Positions 1-8,691 of a stretch of 64,000 nt of DNA are shown here, piece by piece. Each line of letters opens with the position of its first letter. Position 1 is the first letter of the stretch. Source of the DNA: DASZIT01 sp963709665. GTDB taxonomy: Bacteria; Actinomycetota; Acidimicrobiia; Acidimicrobiales; RAAP-2. The stretch spans positions 186,001-250,000 of the forward strand of contig CAVPWU010000011.1 of the NCBI GenBank assembly GCA_963709665.1, written 5' to 3'. The translations under genes and the position numbers were made by a program. A model generated the notes under the pieces. It ran no database searches and had not been told where the DNA came from. It saw only the letters and a list, made by a program, of their open reading frames with translations.

Positions 1-118
1 CGTCCCTCCTCGGACGGACGTCGTCGACGGGATCGGCCGACGCCACTCGGACTCCGCACGATACCGCGGGCGCCGGGGGGTCCGGTTGGGGCACCGGGAC
101 CGGGCGGGCGGTGGCGGG
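1..118. other. Window edge, no supported gene
   Basis: GC-rich sequence downstream of the TetR stop codon. All frames are open only because of base composition. I see no recognisable protein, promoter or strong hairpin here. Confidence 0.5.
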
Positions 119-739
119 TCAGAGGGAGAGGCCGCGGATGAGGAAGTCGCTCACCTCGATCGCCGCCTCGGCCACCGGCTTGGGGTGCGGGTCCCCGGCC
201 CGGACCGTCATCGCCCCGAAGAGCTGCTGGCCGATCAGGGCGGTGGCGGCGTCCGGGTCCATGGGCCGGAACCGGTCGGAGGTCACCCCGTCGATGTACA
301 GGTCCTGGATGAGCCGGGCGACGTCGAGCCCGATCAGGGCCAGCTCGCTGCCGAGGGCGCTCCCACCCTGGTTCACCGTCTCCTGGGTGACCAGGGCCAG
401 CAGGAAGAAGGCGGGGCTCTCGTCGACCCGGTCGAGCATGGCCCTGACCAGCGTGCGGAGGCGGTCCCGGGGGTCGGAGTCGAGCTCCCAGACGGTGGCC
501 AGCGCCTCGAGCAGCTGGGTGTGCATCCGCTTCAGACAGGCCTTCAGCAGCTCATCCCGGTTGGCGAAGTAGACGTAGACGGTGGAGCGGGCGACGCCGG
601 CCTGGGTGGCGATCTCGTCCATCGACACGTCGGTAGAGCCCCGCTCGCCGAAGAGACGACGGGCGACGTCGATGACCTGGTCGCGCCGGAAGTCCCGGAT
701 GACCTCTTTGAGGTTGTCGGTGGAGCGGCGGGCGGGCAC
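119..739 (-). CDS. TetR-family regulator of the adjacent P450
   Basis: A 206-residue TetR repressor. The N-terminal helix-turn-helix (about residues 18-65) reads RDQVIDVARRLFGERG, then MDEIATQAGVARSTVYVYF, which is the family signature. The rest is the usual all-helical ligand and dimer domain. The GTG start overlaps the P450 stop (TAGTG), so the two genes are translationally coupled in one operon. A perfect palindrome upstream of the P450 start (2000-2016) is the likely operator, implying autoregulation together with the P450. The ligand is unknown; a lipid or steroid-like P450 substrate is plausible. An upstream reading-frame extension through the P450 gene is a shadow. Confidence 0.85.
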   Translation of the reverse strand: MPARRSTDNLKEVIRDFRRDQVIDVARRLFGERGSTDVSMDEIATQAGVARSTVYVYFANRDELLKACLKRMHTQLLEALATVWELDSDPRDRLRTLVRAMLDRVDESPAFFLLALVTQETVNQGGSALGSELALIGLDVARLIQDLYIDGVTSDRFRPMDPDAATALIGQQLFGAMTVRAGDPHPKPVAEAAIEVSDFLIRGLSL

Positions 740-1977
740 TAGGCGGACAGGCGGGCCGCCGGGGTGAAGGCCACCGGAATGTGCTTGACCCCGTTGATGA
801 ACTGCGACTGGAGGCGTTGGACCTCGCCGTCCAACTTGATGTCGGGCAGGCGGTCGAGCAGGTGCTCGAACATCACCCGGATCTCCATCCGGGCCAGGTT
901 CGCCCCCAGGCAGAAGTGGGGGCCGCCGCCACCGAAGGCGATGTGGGGATTGGGGCTCCGCGTGATGTCGAAGACGTGGGGCTGCTCGAAGACCGACTCG
1001 TCGCGGTTGGCCGAGACGTGGAAGAAGACGACCTTCTGGTCGGCCTCGATCTGCTGTCCGCCCAGCTCGAACGGACTGGTGGACTGGCGCCGGAAGTTCA
1101 TCACCGGCGTCACGAACCGCAGCATCTCCTCCACCGCCGACGGCAGGAGCGACCGGTCGTTGAGGAGCAGCTCCCACTGGTCCGGGTGCTCGAAGAAGGC
1201 GGCCATGGCCCCGGAGATCAGGTTGCGGGTGGTCTCGTTGCCGGCCACCGTCAGGAGCAGGAAGAAGAGCTCGAGCTCGAAGTCGGAGAGCTTCTCACCC
1301 TCCATCTCCACCTCGGTGAGCACGCTCATCAGGTCGGCGTGCGGATCGGCCCGCTTCTGGGCGAACAGCTGGGAGGCGTAGGCGTAGAGCTCCATCGAGG
1401 CGACCTGGGCGATCTCCTCCGAGCTCTGGTACTCGGGGTCCTCGTTGCCCACCATCCGGTTCGACCAGTCGAACATCTTGTGGCGGTCCTCGTCGGGCAC
1501 CCCGAGCAGTTCGGCGATGACCACCAGCGGCAGCTCGGCGGCGATGTCGGTGACGAAGTCGGCCCGGCCCTCCTCGATGACGTTGTCGATGATGCGGTCG
1601 GTGGCACCGTGGATCCGGTCGTGCAGCTGGGCGACCATCCGGGGGGTGAAGCCCTTGTTGACCAGACGCCGGTAGCGGGTGTGCAGCGGCGGGTCCATGT
1701 TCAGCATGACCAGCTGTTGCTGGGCCAGCACGTCCTCGGTGAGCTCCCAGATGTAGGTGGCCTTGCGGGCCGACGAGAAGTGCTCGTAGTCACGGTTGAC
1801 GATGTTGCACTCGTCGTAGCCGGTGACGGCCCAGAACCCCGGGCCCTCAGCCTCCTCGTGCCACCACACCGGTGCATTGGACCGGAGGAACGCGAACCAC
1901 TCGTGCGGCACCCCGTTCACGAAGTGCCTGGAGTCGGTCAGGTCGATGTCAGCGAACTCGACCACGTCATGCCCCAT
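739..1977 (-). CDS. Cytochrome P450 (CYP124/125/142-like)
   Basis: A soluble bacterial P450 of 412 residues. The I-helix oxygen-binding motif AGNETTRN, the K-helix ExxR (EEMLR) and the haem-binding loop FGGGGPHFCLGANLAR with its Cys ligand are all present. The segment MLNMDPPLHTRYRRLVNKGF resembles the CYP124/125/142 group, which oxidises methyl-branched lipids and sterol side chains; the substrate is therefore an inference. The ATG at 1977 is preferred over the ATG at 2019, because the longer start would put the operator palindrome inside the coding region. A GAAGG precedes the chosen start. No ferredoxin gene lies beside it. The gene is followed directly by its TetR regulator. Confidence 0.88.
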   Translation of the reverse strand: MGHDVVEFADIDLTDSRHFVNGVPHEWFAFLRSNAPVWWHEEAEGPGFWAVTGYDECNIVNRDYEHFSSARKATYIWELTEDVLAQQQLVMLNMDPPLHTRYRRLVNKGFTPRMVAQLHDRIHGATDRIIDNVIEEGRADFVTDIAAELPLVVIAELLGVPDEDRHKMFDWSNRMVGNEDPEYQSSEEIAQVASMELYAYASQLFAQKRADPHADLMSVLTEVEMEGEKLSDFELELFFLLLTVAGNETTRNLISGAMAAFFEHPDQWELLLNDRSLLPSAVEEMLRFVTPVMNFRRQSTSPFELGGQQIEADQKVVFFHVSANRDESVFEQPHVFDITRSPNPHIAFGGGGPHFCLGANLARMEIRVMFEHLLDRLPDIKLDGEVQRLQSQFINGVKHIPVAFTPAARLSA

Positions 1978-1999
1978 ATCGGACAACCCTTCTCGTCGA

Positions 2000-2016
2000 T
2001 CGGACAGCCTGTCCGA
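2000..2016. promoter_or_regulatory. Perfect palindromic operator upstream of the P450-tetR operon
   Basis: TCGGACAG-C-CTGTCCGA is an exact 8-1-8 inverted repeat, 23 bp upstream of the P450 start. Partial half-sites flank it (TCGGACA near 1979 and TGTCCGA near 2031). This is the typical size and position of a TetR-family operator and is most easily read as the binding site of the regulator at 119-739. Confidence 0.7.
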
Positions 2017-2058
2017 CATGACGGATCGTATGTCCGAGCCCCCGGGATGTCAACGGCC

Positions 2059-2421
2059 CTACTCCCAGCGCGCCTCGCCGTCCATCACCACCAGGGGCTG
2101 TTCGGTGACCACGAACTCGAGGTGGTCCACGTCGAGGAAGGTGGCGATGTCGTCCATCATCACCGGGAAGTCGTCCTCCCCCATGTGGGCGTGGTACTCG
2201 GCCATGGAGGGGAACCACTGGACGGTGACCCCGTCGTAGCCGCTGCGGTCGTCGTCGTCCCGGTAGTCGTCGAGCGGACGGGGGTTCTGCTCGTAGCGGA
2301 TGACGTGGCTGCCGGCCTTGCTGTTGGCCACCAGCGGACCGTGCACGTTCTTCCAGTGGTCGTGGAACTCGGCGGGCGTCAGCCCCTCCTTGCGCCGCAA
2401 CAGGCACGTCAGCTTCACCAT
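2059..2421 (-). CDS. EthD-domain protein
   Basis: A 120-residue ferredoxin-like-fold protein. It starts VKLTCLLRRKEGLTPAEF after the Met and carries the EthD signature FHDHWKNVHGPLV. The middle has an acidic loop (DDYRDDDDRSGYDG), and the end contains repeated short beta strands. EthD proteins are small dimers associated with oxidative degradation pathways, but their chemistry is mostly unknown. The start at 2421 follows a strong Shine-Dalgarno (GGGAGGGAG). It lies just upstream of the P450 in the same direction and may be co-regulated with it. Confidence 0.75.
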   Translation of the reverse strand: MVKLTCLLRRKEGLTPAEFHDHWKNVHGPLVANSKAGSHVIRYEQNPRPLDDYRDDDDRSGYDGVTVQWFPSMAEYHAHMGEDDFPVMMDDIATFLDVDHLEFVVTEQPLVVMDGEARWE

Positions 2422-2551
2422 CGACGACTCCCTCCCCCTGCCGGTCCCCCCGGGCGTCCGGGCCGGCGCCCGACCAGGATCCACCCTGGGGGGCCGGAGG
2501 GCAAACCGCCGGCAGCGGCCGGCAGCGGCCGGCCGGAGCCCCGGCGGCGGG

Positions 2552-3337
2552 TCAGGGCCGGACGGTGGTGGTGAAGAGATCCGAGAGGTAGGGCATGGCG
2601 ATGGGCTCGTCGAGGGTGGCGGCGAACCGCTCCACCCCGCCGAGCAGGCGGGCCCGGTCCTCGGCGTCGAGCACCTGGACGTAGCTGCGCGAGGCGACCT
2701 GCTCCACGAAGGCGCCCCGGTCGAGGCTCTGGACGAAGGCCCCCCGGGTCCGGGTGACGGGACCGAAGCGTCCGCAGTCGTCGATGACCTGTCCGAAGTC
2801 CCTCCCCACCGGGTAGGGCTGGTGGCGGTCCCAGCGGCTGAGGGTGACCAGCTCGGCGACCATCGGGTCCGACTCGTCGCGCTCGTTCCAGATCAGCGAC
2901 AGCGTCCCGTCCGGGCGCAGCACCCTGGCCATCTCGGCCAGGGCGACCGGGGCGTCGAACCAGTGGAACGCCTGGGCCACCACCACCGCCTCGACGGTGC
3001 CGTCGCCGATCGGGAGGGCCTCGGCGGTGCCCCCCATCACCGGGACGCCGGGCACCACCCCGGTGAAGACCCGGCGCATGGACGCCGACGGCTCGACGGC
3101 CACGCAGGTGGCGCCGAGGGCGTCCAGCCGTCGGGTGAGCTTCCCGGTGCCCGCCGCCAGGTCGAGCACCCGGGTCCCCTTCCCGATCCTCCCCAGCTCG
3201 GCCAGGGCGGCCAGGGCATGGTCGGGGTAGTCGGGGCGGGCCCGCTCGTAGACGTCGGACGCCGTCTCGAACCCGACCCGGCCGAGGGTCGGCCGGTCCA
3301 GCCCGTCGGCGGCGTCGCGGTGGTCGCGGTCCGGCAT
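2552..3337 (-). CDS. Class I SAM-dependent methyltransferase
   Basis: A 261-residue Rossmann methyltransferase. Motif I is VLDLAAGTGKLTRRL (about residues 57-71), motif II AVEPSASMRRVF, followed by GTAEALP and VVVAQAFHWFD, as in the UbiE/COQ5-like Methyltransf_11 family. The start MPDRDHRD at 3337 leaves a short divergent gap to the acyltransferase gene. The methyl acceptor cannot be inferred from the sequence. Confidence 0.8.
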   Translation of the reverse strand: MPDRDHRDAADGLDRPTLGRVGFETASDVYERARPDYPDHALAALAELGRIGKGTRVLDLAAGTGKLTRRLDALGATCVAVEPSASMRRVFTGVVPGVPVMGGTAEALPIGDGTVEAVVVAQAFHWFDAPVALAEMARVLRPDGTLSLIWNERDESDPMVAELVTLSRWDRHQPYPVGRDFGQVIDDCGRFGPVTRTRGAFVQSLDRGAFVEQVASRSYVQVLDAEDRARLLGGVERFAATLDEPIAMPYLSDLFTTTVRP

Positions 3338-3373
3338 GTCGCCGATGGTACGCGGCTCAGCTACCGTCGTCGG

Positions 3374-4192
3374 GTGTCCGCCACCAGCCCGCGCCCCGAG
3401 GACGGGTCCCCGTCCACCCCGCCACCGGTGGTGGGGATGGCTCCTCTCGGATCGGATCCGGCCGGTGAGGCGGGGCGGCGGTCCGGAACGGCCCGCCCGG
3501 TTGGCCGATCGCTCCCGCCGGCGGTCCGGGCGACGGTCGCCGCCGGCCTGCGGACGACCCGCTCGACCGGACGGCGGTGGGCCAACCGGGCGGTGCACGC
3601 CGGCTGGGGGTGGGTGGTCCGCCACGGGGCGGTGGGTCCGGAGGACGCCATGGCGGCCCGCTTCGGCGCCTTCGGCGACGGCAGCTGCCTGACCTTCCCC
3701 CCGGGTGCCGTCTTCGGGGAGCGGTGGATCCACATCGGCTCCGACACCCTGATCGGTCCGGGGGTCAGCCTGTCGGCGGGCATGGTGCCCGGTCAGCAGA
3801 TGGTCACCGACCCGGTGGTCCGCATCGGCGATCGCTGCATGATCGGTCGCGGCAGTCACATCGTCGGCCACTTCGAGGTGCACATCGGCGACGATGTCCA
3901 CACCGGGCCCTACGTCTACATCACCGACCAGAACCACGGGTACCGGGACCCCGACCAGGTGGTCCACAGTCAGTGGCCCAGTGACGTGCCGGTGACCATC
4001 GGCACGGGCAGCTGGCTGGGGACCGGCGTGGTGATCCTGCCCGGCACCGTGCTGGGCCGGAACGTGGTGGTCGGGGCCGGGTCGGTGGTCCGGGGCACCT
4101 TCCCCGACCGCTGCGTGATCGCCGGGGTGCCCGCCAGGATCGTCCGGCGTCACGTCCCCGGTCGCGGGTGGGTGTCCGGCTCCGAGGCCTGA
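3374..4192 (+). CDS. Hexapeptide-repeat acyltransferase (LbH fold)
   Basis: A 272-residue acetyl/acyltransferase with a left-handed parallel beta-helix. Hexapeptide turns are visible from about residue 115 (IHIGSDTLIGPGVSLSAG, VRIGDRCMIGRGSHIVG, IHIGDDVHTGPYVYITD, VTIGTGSWLGTGVVILPG, and RNVVVGAGSVV). The DQNHGY loop fits the catalytic-loop His of the maltose/galactoside O-acetyltransferase type, and the ending GVPARIVR is typical of the family. The first roughly 100 residues are low-complexity. The GTG at 3374 is therefore uncertain; ATG 3437 or ATG 3650 are alternatives. The role is probably acylation of a sugar or surface polymer. Confidence 0.75.
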   Translation: MSATSPRPEDGSPSTPPPVVGMAPLGSDPAGEAGRRSGTARPVGRSLPPAVRATVAAGLRTTRSTGRRWANRAVHAGWGWVVRHGAVGPEDAMAARFGAFGDGSCLTFPPGAVFGERWIHIGSDTLIGPGVSLSAGMVPGQQMVTDPVVRIGDRCMIGRGSHIVGHFEVHIGDDVHTGPYVYITDQNHGYRDPDQVVHSQWPSDVPVTIGTGSWLGTGVVILPGTVLGRNVVVGAGSVVRGTFPDRCVIAGVPARIVRRHVPGRGWVSGSEA

Positions 4193-4938
4193 GCCTGCCG
4201 CGGGTCGGGTCCGACGGGCCGGTCGGAGACGGCGCCGGGTGCGACCGGCCGCGGTGTGGCGACCAGGGACCGGCGACCAGGGACCGCACCCGCTGAGACT
4301 CCCACCCGGCGCCCGGGGTGGAACGGCTCGGCGGACCCGGTCCCGGCAGATCGGACCCGGTACCGCCGGTCGTCCCCCCCTGCCACCACATGGGCGTGAG
4401 GGATACGGGAGCTCAGCAGAGGCGGCCAGTCGGCGCCTTGAGGGACCGGGAACGGGGAACCCGGTCGTGCGGGATGCACGGACGCCGACCACTGGCGAGG
4501 AACGGGACGTGCGTCCGGTGGGCCCATGGACGCCGGGCCACGGTGCTCGGGCCTGCGATGTCCACGGTGCCTCCTTCGGCGGTCCCGACCGGCGGGATGC
4601 CGGCCCCTCTGGAGGGGGAACGGCGGTGATGGGCCCCCCTTGCGGTCAGATCATCCGAACTGTCGGATCCCCCGGGACCCGTTGCGGAAGGCCCCGACCG
4701 GGGACGCCAGGCGTGGGGTTGACGGAGAACACGCCCCACCCGCCGTTCAGGGAACGACGTCGGATACCGGACCTTGCGAAGATCCGTCCGAGAATAATTC
4801 TTTCCCCTTTCGGGAAGGACCCCGGCCTTTCAATGCAACCCCGATGTACCTACAATCGAATGCAGTTGGTGCGCTTCCCGGCGCCGGGTCAGGCAGACAT
4901 GGGATCGTCCGGGAACGGCCAACGGGAAGGACCACCCG
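4193..4938. other. Long intergenic region upstream of the ECF sigma gene
   Basis: About 750 bp with no convincing gene on either strand; the open frames are Arg/Gly/Pro-rich shadows. It contains a short direct repeat (GGCGACCAGGGACC twice, near 4257-4285). The last 150 bp is clearly more AT-rich and holds the promoter annotated separately. Confidence 0.5.
4828..4856 (+). promoter_or_regulatory. Sigma70-type promoter for the ECF sigma gene
   Basis: TTTCAA (4828-4833) and TACAAT (4851-4856) are separated by exactly 17 bp, within a local AT-rich patch about 85 bp upstream of the start codon at 4939. The -10 matches the consensus at five of six positions. This suggests housekeeping rather than purely autogenous expression. 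Confidence 0.55.
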
Positions 4939-6417
4939 ATGGCTCTTCGACACGGGGAGACCTGTCAGACCGGTGTCACGACCCCCGCCTTGGCGGCCCT
5001 GGTCGAGTCACCCCGGGACGGCGATGTGGACGTCGCCCGCGATCGCCGGCTGGTGGAGCGGTGCCAGCACGGTGACCGCCAGGCCTTCGACGAGCTCTAT
5101 GCCTGCTACCGCCGGCGGCTCCACCGCTACTGCATCCAGCGCCTGGGCGACCCGGGCGACGCCGAGGACGTGGTGCAGGAGGCGTTCACCCGGGCGTGGC
5201 GGGCGCTGCCGCGCTTCGCCGGGGACCGGCGCTTCTATCCGTGGCTCACGGTGATCGCCAACCACCTCTGCGTCGACACCATCCGCAGGAACTCCCGACA
5301 GACCCCGGTCGAGGCGTCCCGCCTGCAGGCGGGGGACAACGGGAGCTACGAGACCGAGGACGCCGTCCTGCAGGGGGTGGACGCCGCGCTGGTCGCCACC
5401 GCCTTCGCCAAGCTCTCCGAACGGCACCGCCGGGTCCTGCAGCTGCGCGAGGGGTCCGAGTGGTCGTACCGCGAGATCGCCGAGCACGAGGGCGTGGGCC
5501 TCACCGCCGTGGAGGCGCTGTTGTGGCGCGCCCGCCAGGCCCTCAAGCGCGAGTTCATGCTCCTCGACGGCCGGGGGGGCAGGCTGGCCGGGTTCGCCGG
5601 AGCGCTGGGACTCCTCCGGACCAGGATCCTGTCCAGGCTGGCCGAGACCGTCCGGCATCCCCTGGGTGCGGTCCACCACCTGGTCCGCCATCTGGCATCC
5701 GGCGTCGACCGGGTCTTCAGCCCGTCGGGGGTCCTCGGTGCCTTCGGACCGGTGGCGGCCGCCACCACCGGCGTCGTGGTCCTGGGCCTGGGCCTGGGCC
5801 TGGGCACCATGGTGGCGGCGCCGTCCTCGGCCCCCGCCGCCCCGGTGGCCCCGGTCCACCCGACCCCGCTGGGGTCGCTCCCGTTGGCGCTGAACGGAAC
5901 GGGCGGAAGATCGACGGGAGCCGGTGCCCCCGGCACGGGGGCGGTCGCGGCGCCGGCCGCCCCCGGCGACGGGTCGGACGCGGCCCCCGGTGGGACCGGG
6001 ACCTCGACACCCTCCACCTCCTCCGGGAACGGCGCGGTCGGCGGGGTCGGTGGGGTGTCGGGCTCGATCGGAAGTGCGGCCAACGGCGGAGCGGGATCCG
6101 CAGTCAGCGGGGCGGTCAGCGGGGCCGGATCGACGGTGGGCGGCGCGGTGACCGGGGCCACCGGCGCCGTCGGCGGGGCGGTGACCGGGGTCGGATCGAC
6201 GGTGGGCGGGGCGGTCAGCGGGGTCGGATCGACGGTGGGCGGGGCGGTGACCGGGGCCACCGGCGTGGTGGGCGCCGTCGGCGCCGGTGTGGCGGGCGCC
6301 GTCGCCGGGACCGTCGACGGGGTCACCGGCGCCTTGGGCCTCCCGCCGGTATTCCCGACCCCGGCTCCTCCGGGCAGCTCGTCGACCACCGTGCCGTCGA
6401 CGGTCCCTGGCGGCTGA
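4939..6417 (+). CDS. ECF sigma factor with transmembrane, repeat-rich C-terminal tail
   Basis: A 492-residue protein. Residues about 35-125 are sigma region 2 (FDELYACYRRRLHRYC, then DAEDVVQEAFTRAWRALPRF). Residues about 150-205 are sigma-70 region 4 (LSERHRRVLQLREGSEWSYR, then AVEALLWRARQALKREF). A normal ECF sigma ends near residue 205. Here a long extension follows: one hydrophobic helix (about 268-290, VVVLGLGLGLG), a Pro/Ala/Gly linker, and tandem repeats of the type GGAVSGVGSTV or GGAVTGATGAV (about 390-460). This predicts a membrane-tethered sigma factor with the tail outside the cell. The start has a good Shine-Dalgarno (GGGAAGGA). No separate anti-sigma gene is adjacent; the tail may take that role (inference). 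Confidence 0.85.
   Translation: MALRHGETCQTGVTTPALAALVESPRDGDVDVARDRRLVERCQHGDRQAFDELYACYRRRLHRYCIQRLGDPGDAEDVVQEAFTRAWRALPRFAGDRRFYPWLTVIANHLCVDTIRRNSRQTPVEASRLQAGDNGSYETEDAVLQGVDAALVATAFAKLSERHRRVLQLREGSEWSYREIAEHEGVGLTAVEALLWRARQALKREFMLLDGRGGRLAGFAGALGLLRTRILSRLAETVRHPLGAVHHLVRHLASGVDRVFSPSGVLGAFGPVAAATTGVVVLGLGLGLGTMVAAPSSAPAAPVAPVHPTPLGSLPLALNGTGGRSTGAGAPGTGAVAAPAAPGDGSDAAPGGTGTSTPSTSSGNGAVGGVGGVSGSIGSAANGGAGSAVSGAVSGAGSTVGGAVTGATGAVGGAVTGVGSTVGGAVSGVGSTVGGAVTGATGVVGAVGAGVAGAVAGTVDGVTGALGLPPVFPTPAPPGSSSTTVPSTVPGG
6080..6300 (+). repeat. Tandem DNA repeats coding the Gly/Ala/Val tail
   Basis: Repeated blocks of GGATCGACGGTGGGCGG followed by GGCGGTGACCGGGG or GCGGTCAGCGGGG, in two alternating unit types, inside the sigma-factor gene. 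Such arrays change length easily by slippage or recombination. Confidence 0.7.
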
Positions 6418-6423
6418 GGTTCG

Positions 6424-6478
6424 GCACCCGGCCGACCGGTGCAGCACCGGGCCACCCGGTCGACGGCCCGGGGTGCCC
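6424..6478. terminator. Bidirectional hairpin between convergent genes
   Basis: Outer arms GGCACCC (6424-6430) and GGGTGCC (6472-6478) enclose an inner perfect hairpin ACCGGG-CCA-CCCGGT (6447-6461). It sits between the stops of the sigma gene and the patatin gene, as expected for a shared terminator. There is no U-tract, which is common in this GC range. Confidence 0.45.
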
Positions 6479-6483
6479 CACGG

Positions 6484-7602
6484 TCAGGGCGTGGTCGGTT
6501 CGCCCGGGACGACGGCGACCACCGTTCCGTCCCCGGCGACCGCTCGCTCCTCCGTGTCCACCGGCTCGGTCGCCGACGCCACCGGGGCGTCGATCACCCC
6601 GTGGCGGACCAGGACGTCGAGCGCCTCGATCCGACCGGCGGCCATCAACGCCTCCGTCTCGGTGAAGTCGGTGTAGTCGCGTGACTCGGCGGCGTCGATG
6701 CCGCACACGATGACCTCGACCGAGTCGGGGAGGCGGCTCATCTCCCGGACGAACCGGGCGTGGACGGAGATCATCAGGGCGTTGAACATCGCCTCCACCG
6801 GACGCTTGGTCGGCAGGGGGGAGTAGTCGGGCGGACCACAGAGCAGCACGACGATCCGGGAGGCGCCGGCGTCGATGGCCCGGCTGATCGGCACGTTGTC
6901 GACCACCCCGCCGTCCACCAGCCGGTCGCCGTCGATCTCCACCGGCGGGAAGATGGCGGGGATGGCGGCCGACGCCAGGACGGCCTCGACCGCCGGACCC
7001 GACATCAGCCAGCGTTCGCGCCCGTCGATGATCGAGGTGGTGACCACCTCGAACGGGACGGTGGCGTCCTCGAGGCGCTCGAACTCGATGCCGTCCTCGA
7101 TGATCTGACGGAGCCCGGTGTTCGGGTGCATGGACTCGCGCTGCTGCAGGAACCTCCACGGCCCGTGACCCAGCCGCTGGGGGAACACGTCCTCGCCGCG
7201 GAGCTCCCGCCAGATCCGGGTCAGGTGCTCGACCCCTTCGACGGTGGGATTGCCGGCGAACGCCGCCCCGTTGACGGCCCCCACCGACGCCCCGTAGATC
7301 CGGTCGGGGACGAAGCCCCCCTCGGCCATCACCTGGAGCATCCCTACCTGGGCGGCCCCCCGGGGACCACCGCCTGACAGCACCAGGGCGGTGAGCGGTG
7401 GCTCGGGCCCGTCGTCGGCCCCGTCGGCCTCCCCGACGGCCCCGGCGGCCGCCAGGTCCTCCCGTTCGGCCAGCCAGTCGCTCCGGGCGGCACGCGCCCG
7501 CCCGATGAGGAAGCGGACGGTGATCACCAACAGGACCAGGAAGGCCACCACGAACACGGTGAACCCCACCGCGAAGATGGCAGTGGTGGAGCCGGGGATC
7601 AT
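6484..7602 (-). CDS. Membrane-anchored patatin-like phospholipase
   Basis: A 372-residue protein with an N-terminal membrane helix (residues about 8-32) and a patatin domain from about residue 70. The oxyanion-hole loop is SGGGPRGAAQVG, the nucleophile elbow GASVGA carries the catalytic Ser, and the catalytic Asp is in VDGGVVDNVP. These are the complete Ser-Asp dyad motifs of bacterial patatins (lipid acyl hydrolases). The C-terminal tail is Ala/Val/Glu-rich with no recognised domain. The predicted role is phospholipid turnover at the membrane. It is convergent with the sigma gene and divergent from the gene at 7666. Confidence 0.85.
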   Translation of the reverse strand: MIPGSTTAIFAVGFTVFVVAFLVLLVITVRFLIGRARAARSDWLAEREDLAAAGAVGEADGADDGPEPPLTALVLSGGGPRGAAQVGMLQVMAEGGFVPDRIYGASVGAVNGAAFAGNPTVEGVEHLTRIWRELRGEDVFPQRLGHGPWRFLQQRESMHPNTGLRQIIEDGIEFERLEDATVPFEVVTTSIIDGRERWLMSGPAVEAVLASAAIPAIFPPVEIDGDRLVDGGVVDNVPISRAIDAGASRIVVLLCGPPDYSPLPTKRPVEAMFNALMISVHARFVREMSRLPDSVEVIVCGIDAAESRDYTDFTETEALMAAGRIEALDVLVRHGVIDAPVASATEPVDTEERAVAGDGTVVAVVPGEPTTP

Positions 7603-7665
7603 CGCGTGGCCAGGCTATCGGCGGTGTCCCGGGGTGGTGTTACACCCCTCGGGCACACTGCATCC

Positions 7666-8691
7666 ATGGCACTTCTCGACGTCGACTCCCGGCGGTGGGT
7701 CCACCCGGACCCGGTCGGACGGGGCCACCGTCCCGACGGGGAGACCCTGAGCTCCGCCACTCCGGCGGTCGCGGGCTGGATCCCGCTGTCCGGCGGGGCG
7801 CTGCTCGACCGGCTGCGGTTCACCGGGCGTCCCCGTCCCCGGGCCGATCCCGAGCGCGTCGAGCGGCTCCGCGGCCTGCTCGACGAGGGGCTCTCCTGCG
7901 TGGGGGCGTCCCCGGGGGGGGCGGCGTCGGCACCGCTGCTGGTCACCCGGGGCGCGCTGCGCGTCGCCCTGGCACGCCGGGACGGCAGGGCGCCGGGACC
8001 GGAGACGTCCGGGTACTCGACCTCCCTGGCCTGCGGCGCCCTGATCGGCGCCCTCTTCCGTCAGCTCATCGCCACCGGCTCCTCCGAGGACCCGTTCGCC
8101 GACGCCCTCGAGGCCCTGGCCGTCGACACCCGGCAGGCCGGTCTCCGGTCCTGGGTGGACGCCCTCCCCCCCGCCGAGCGGCACGCTCTGGCCGTCGAGG
8201 TCCGGCGGCAGGCCGACGGGCTGGCCGAGCGCTGGCCGGGCCTCGATCCGGCCTGGCATCCCCGCACCGACGAGCCGATGCGGGCGCTGGTGGCCGGCGG
8301 CGCCGTCGAGCTGTCCACGCGGATCGACCTGGCCGTCGGCCGCCCCGGCCTCGACGTCGCCTCGGTGGCCATCGTCGAGATCACCTCCGGGGAGCGTCGG
8401 CCCGAGCACCGACACGACCTCCACTTCTCCGCCCTGGTGGAGACCCTGCGGCATCCGGCACCGCCGTTCTCGGTCGCCACCTACTACACGCGGACCGGCG
8501 AGCTCGACGTCGACCCTGTCAGCGACGACCTCCTGGTCGCCGCCGCCCGCCGCACGGTGGACGGCGTCCGCTCCATGGTGGAGGACCCCACCGCCGGGGA
8601 GCGCCAGGTGCCCGACGTCACCGCGACGTCCGGCGGCCCGAACGGGCGGGTGGCGGCCGACCCCCTGCCGGGCGGGGGGTGGCGGCCGTGA
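7666..8691 (+). CDS. Unknown protein with a RecB-like (PD-(D/E)XK) core
   Basis: A 341-residue actinobacterial protein with no firm name. Around residues 225-290 it reads RIDLAVGRP, then VAIVEITSGERRPEHRHDLH, then SALVETLRH and FSVATYYTRTGEL. That order matches the nuclease core of RecB/Cas4-like PD-(D/E)XK proteins. However, the usual ExK is EIT here, so the catalytic Lys is missing and activity is doubtful. ATG 7666 is chosen over an upstream in-frame start. The stop overlaps the start of the next gene (GTGA), so the two products are made together. Confidence 0.6.
   Translation: MALLDVDSRRWVHPDPVGRGHRPDGETLSSATPAVAGWIPLSGGALLDRLRFTGRPRPRADPERVERLRGLLDEGLSCVGASPGGAASAPLLVTRGALRVALARRDGRAPGPETSGYSTSLACGALIGALFRQLIATGSSEDPFADALEALAVDTRQAGLRSWVDALPPAERHALAVEVRRQADGLAERWPGLDPAWHPRTDEPMRALVAGGAVELSTRIDLAVGRPGLDVASVAIVEITSGERRPEHRHDLHFSALVETLRHPAPPFSVATYYTRTGELDVDPVSDDLLVAAARRTVDGVRSMVEDPTAGERQVPDVTATSGGPNGRVAADPLPGGGWRP

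Noticed and set aside
4318..5075. Long open frames in the region before the sigma gene
   Set aside because: Composition is dominated by Arg, Gly and Pro, no domain is visible, and a credible promoter lies inside them.
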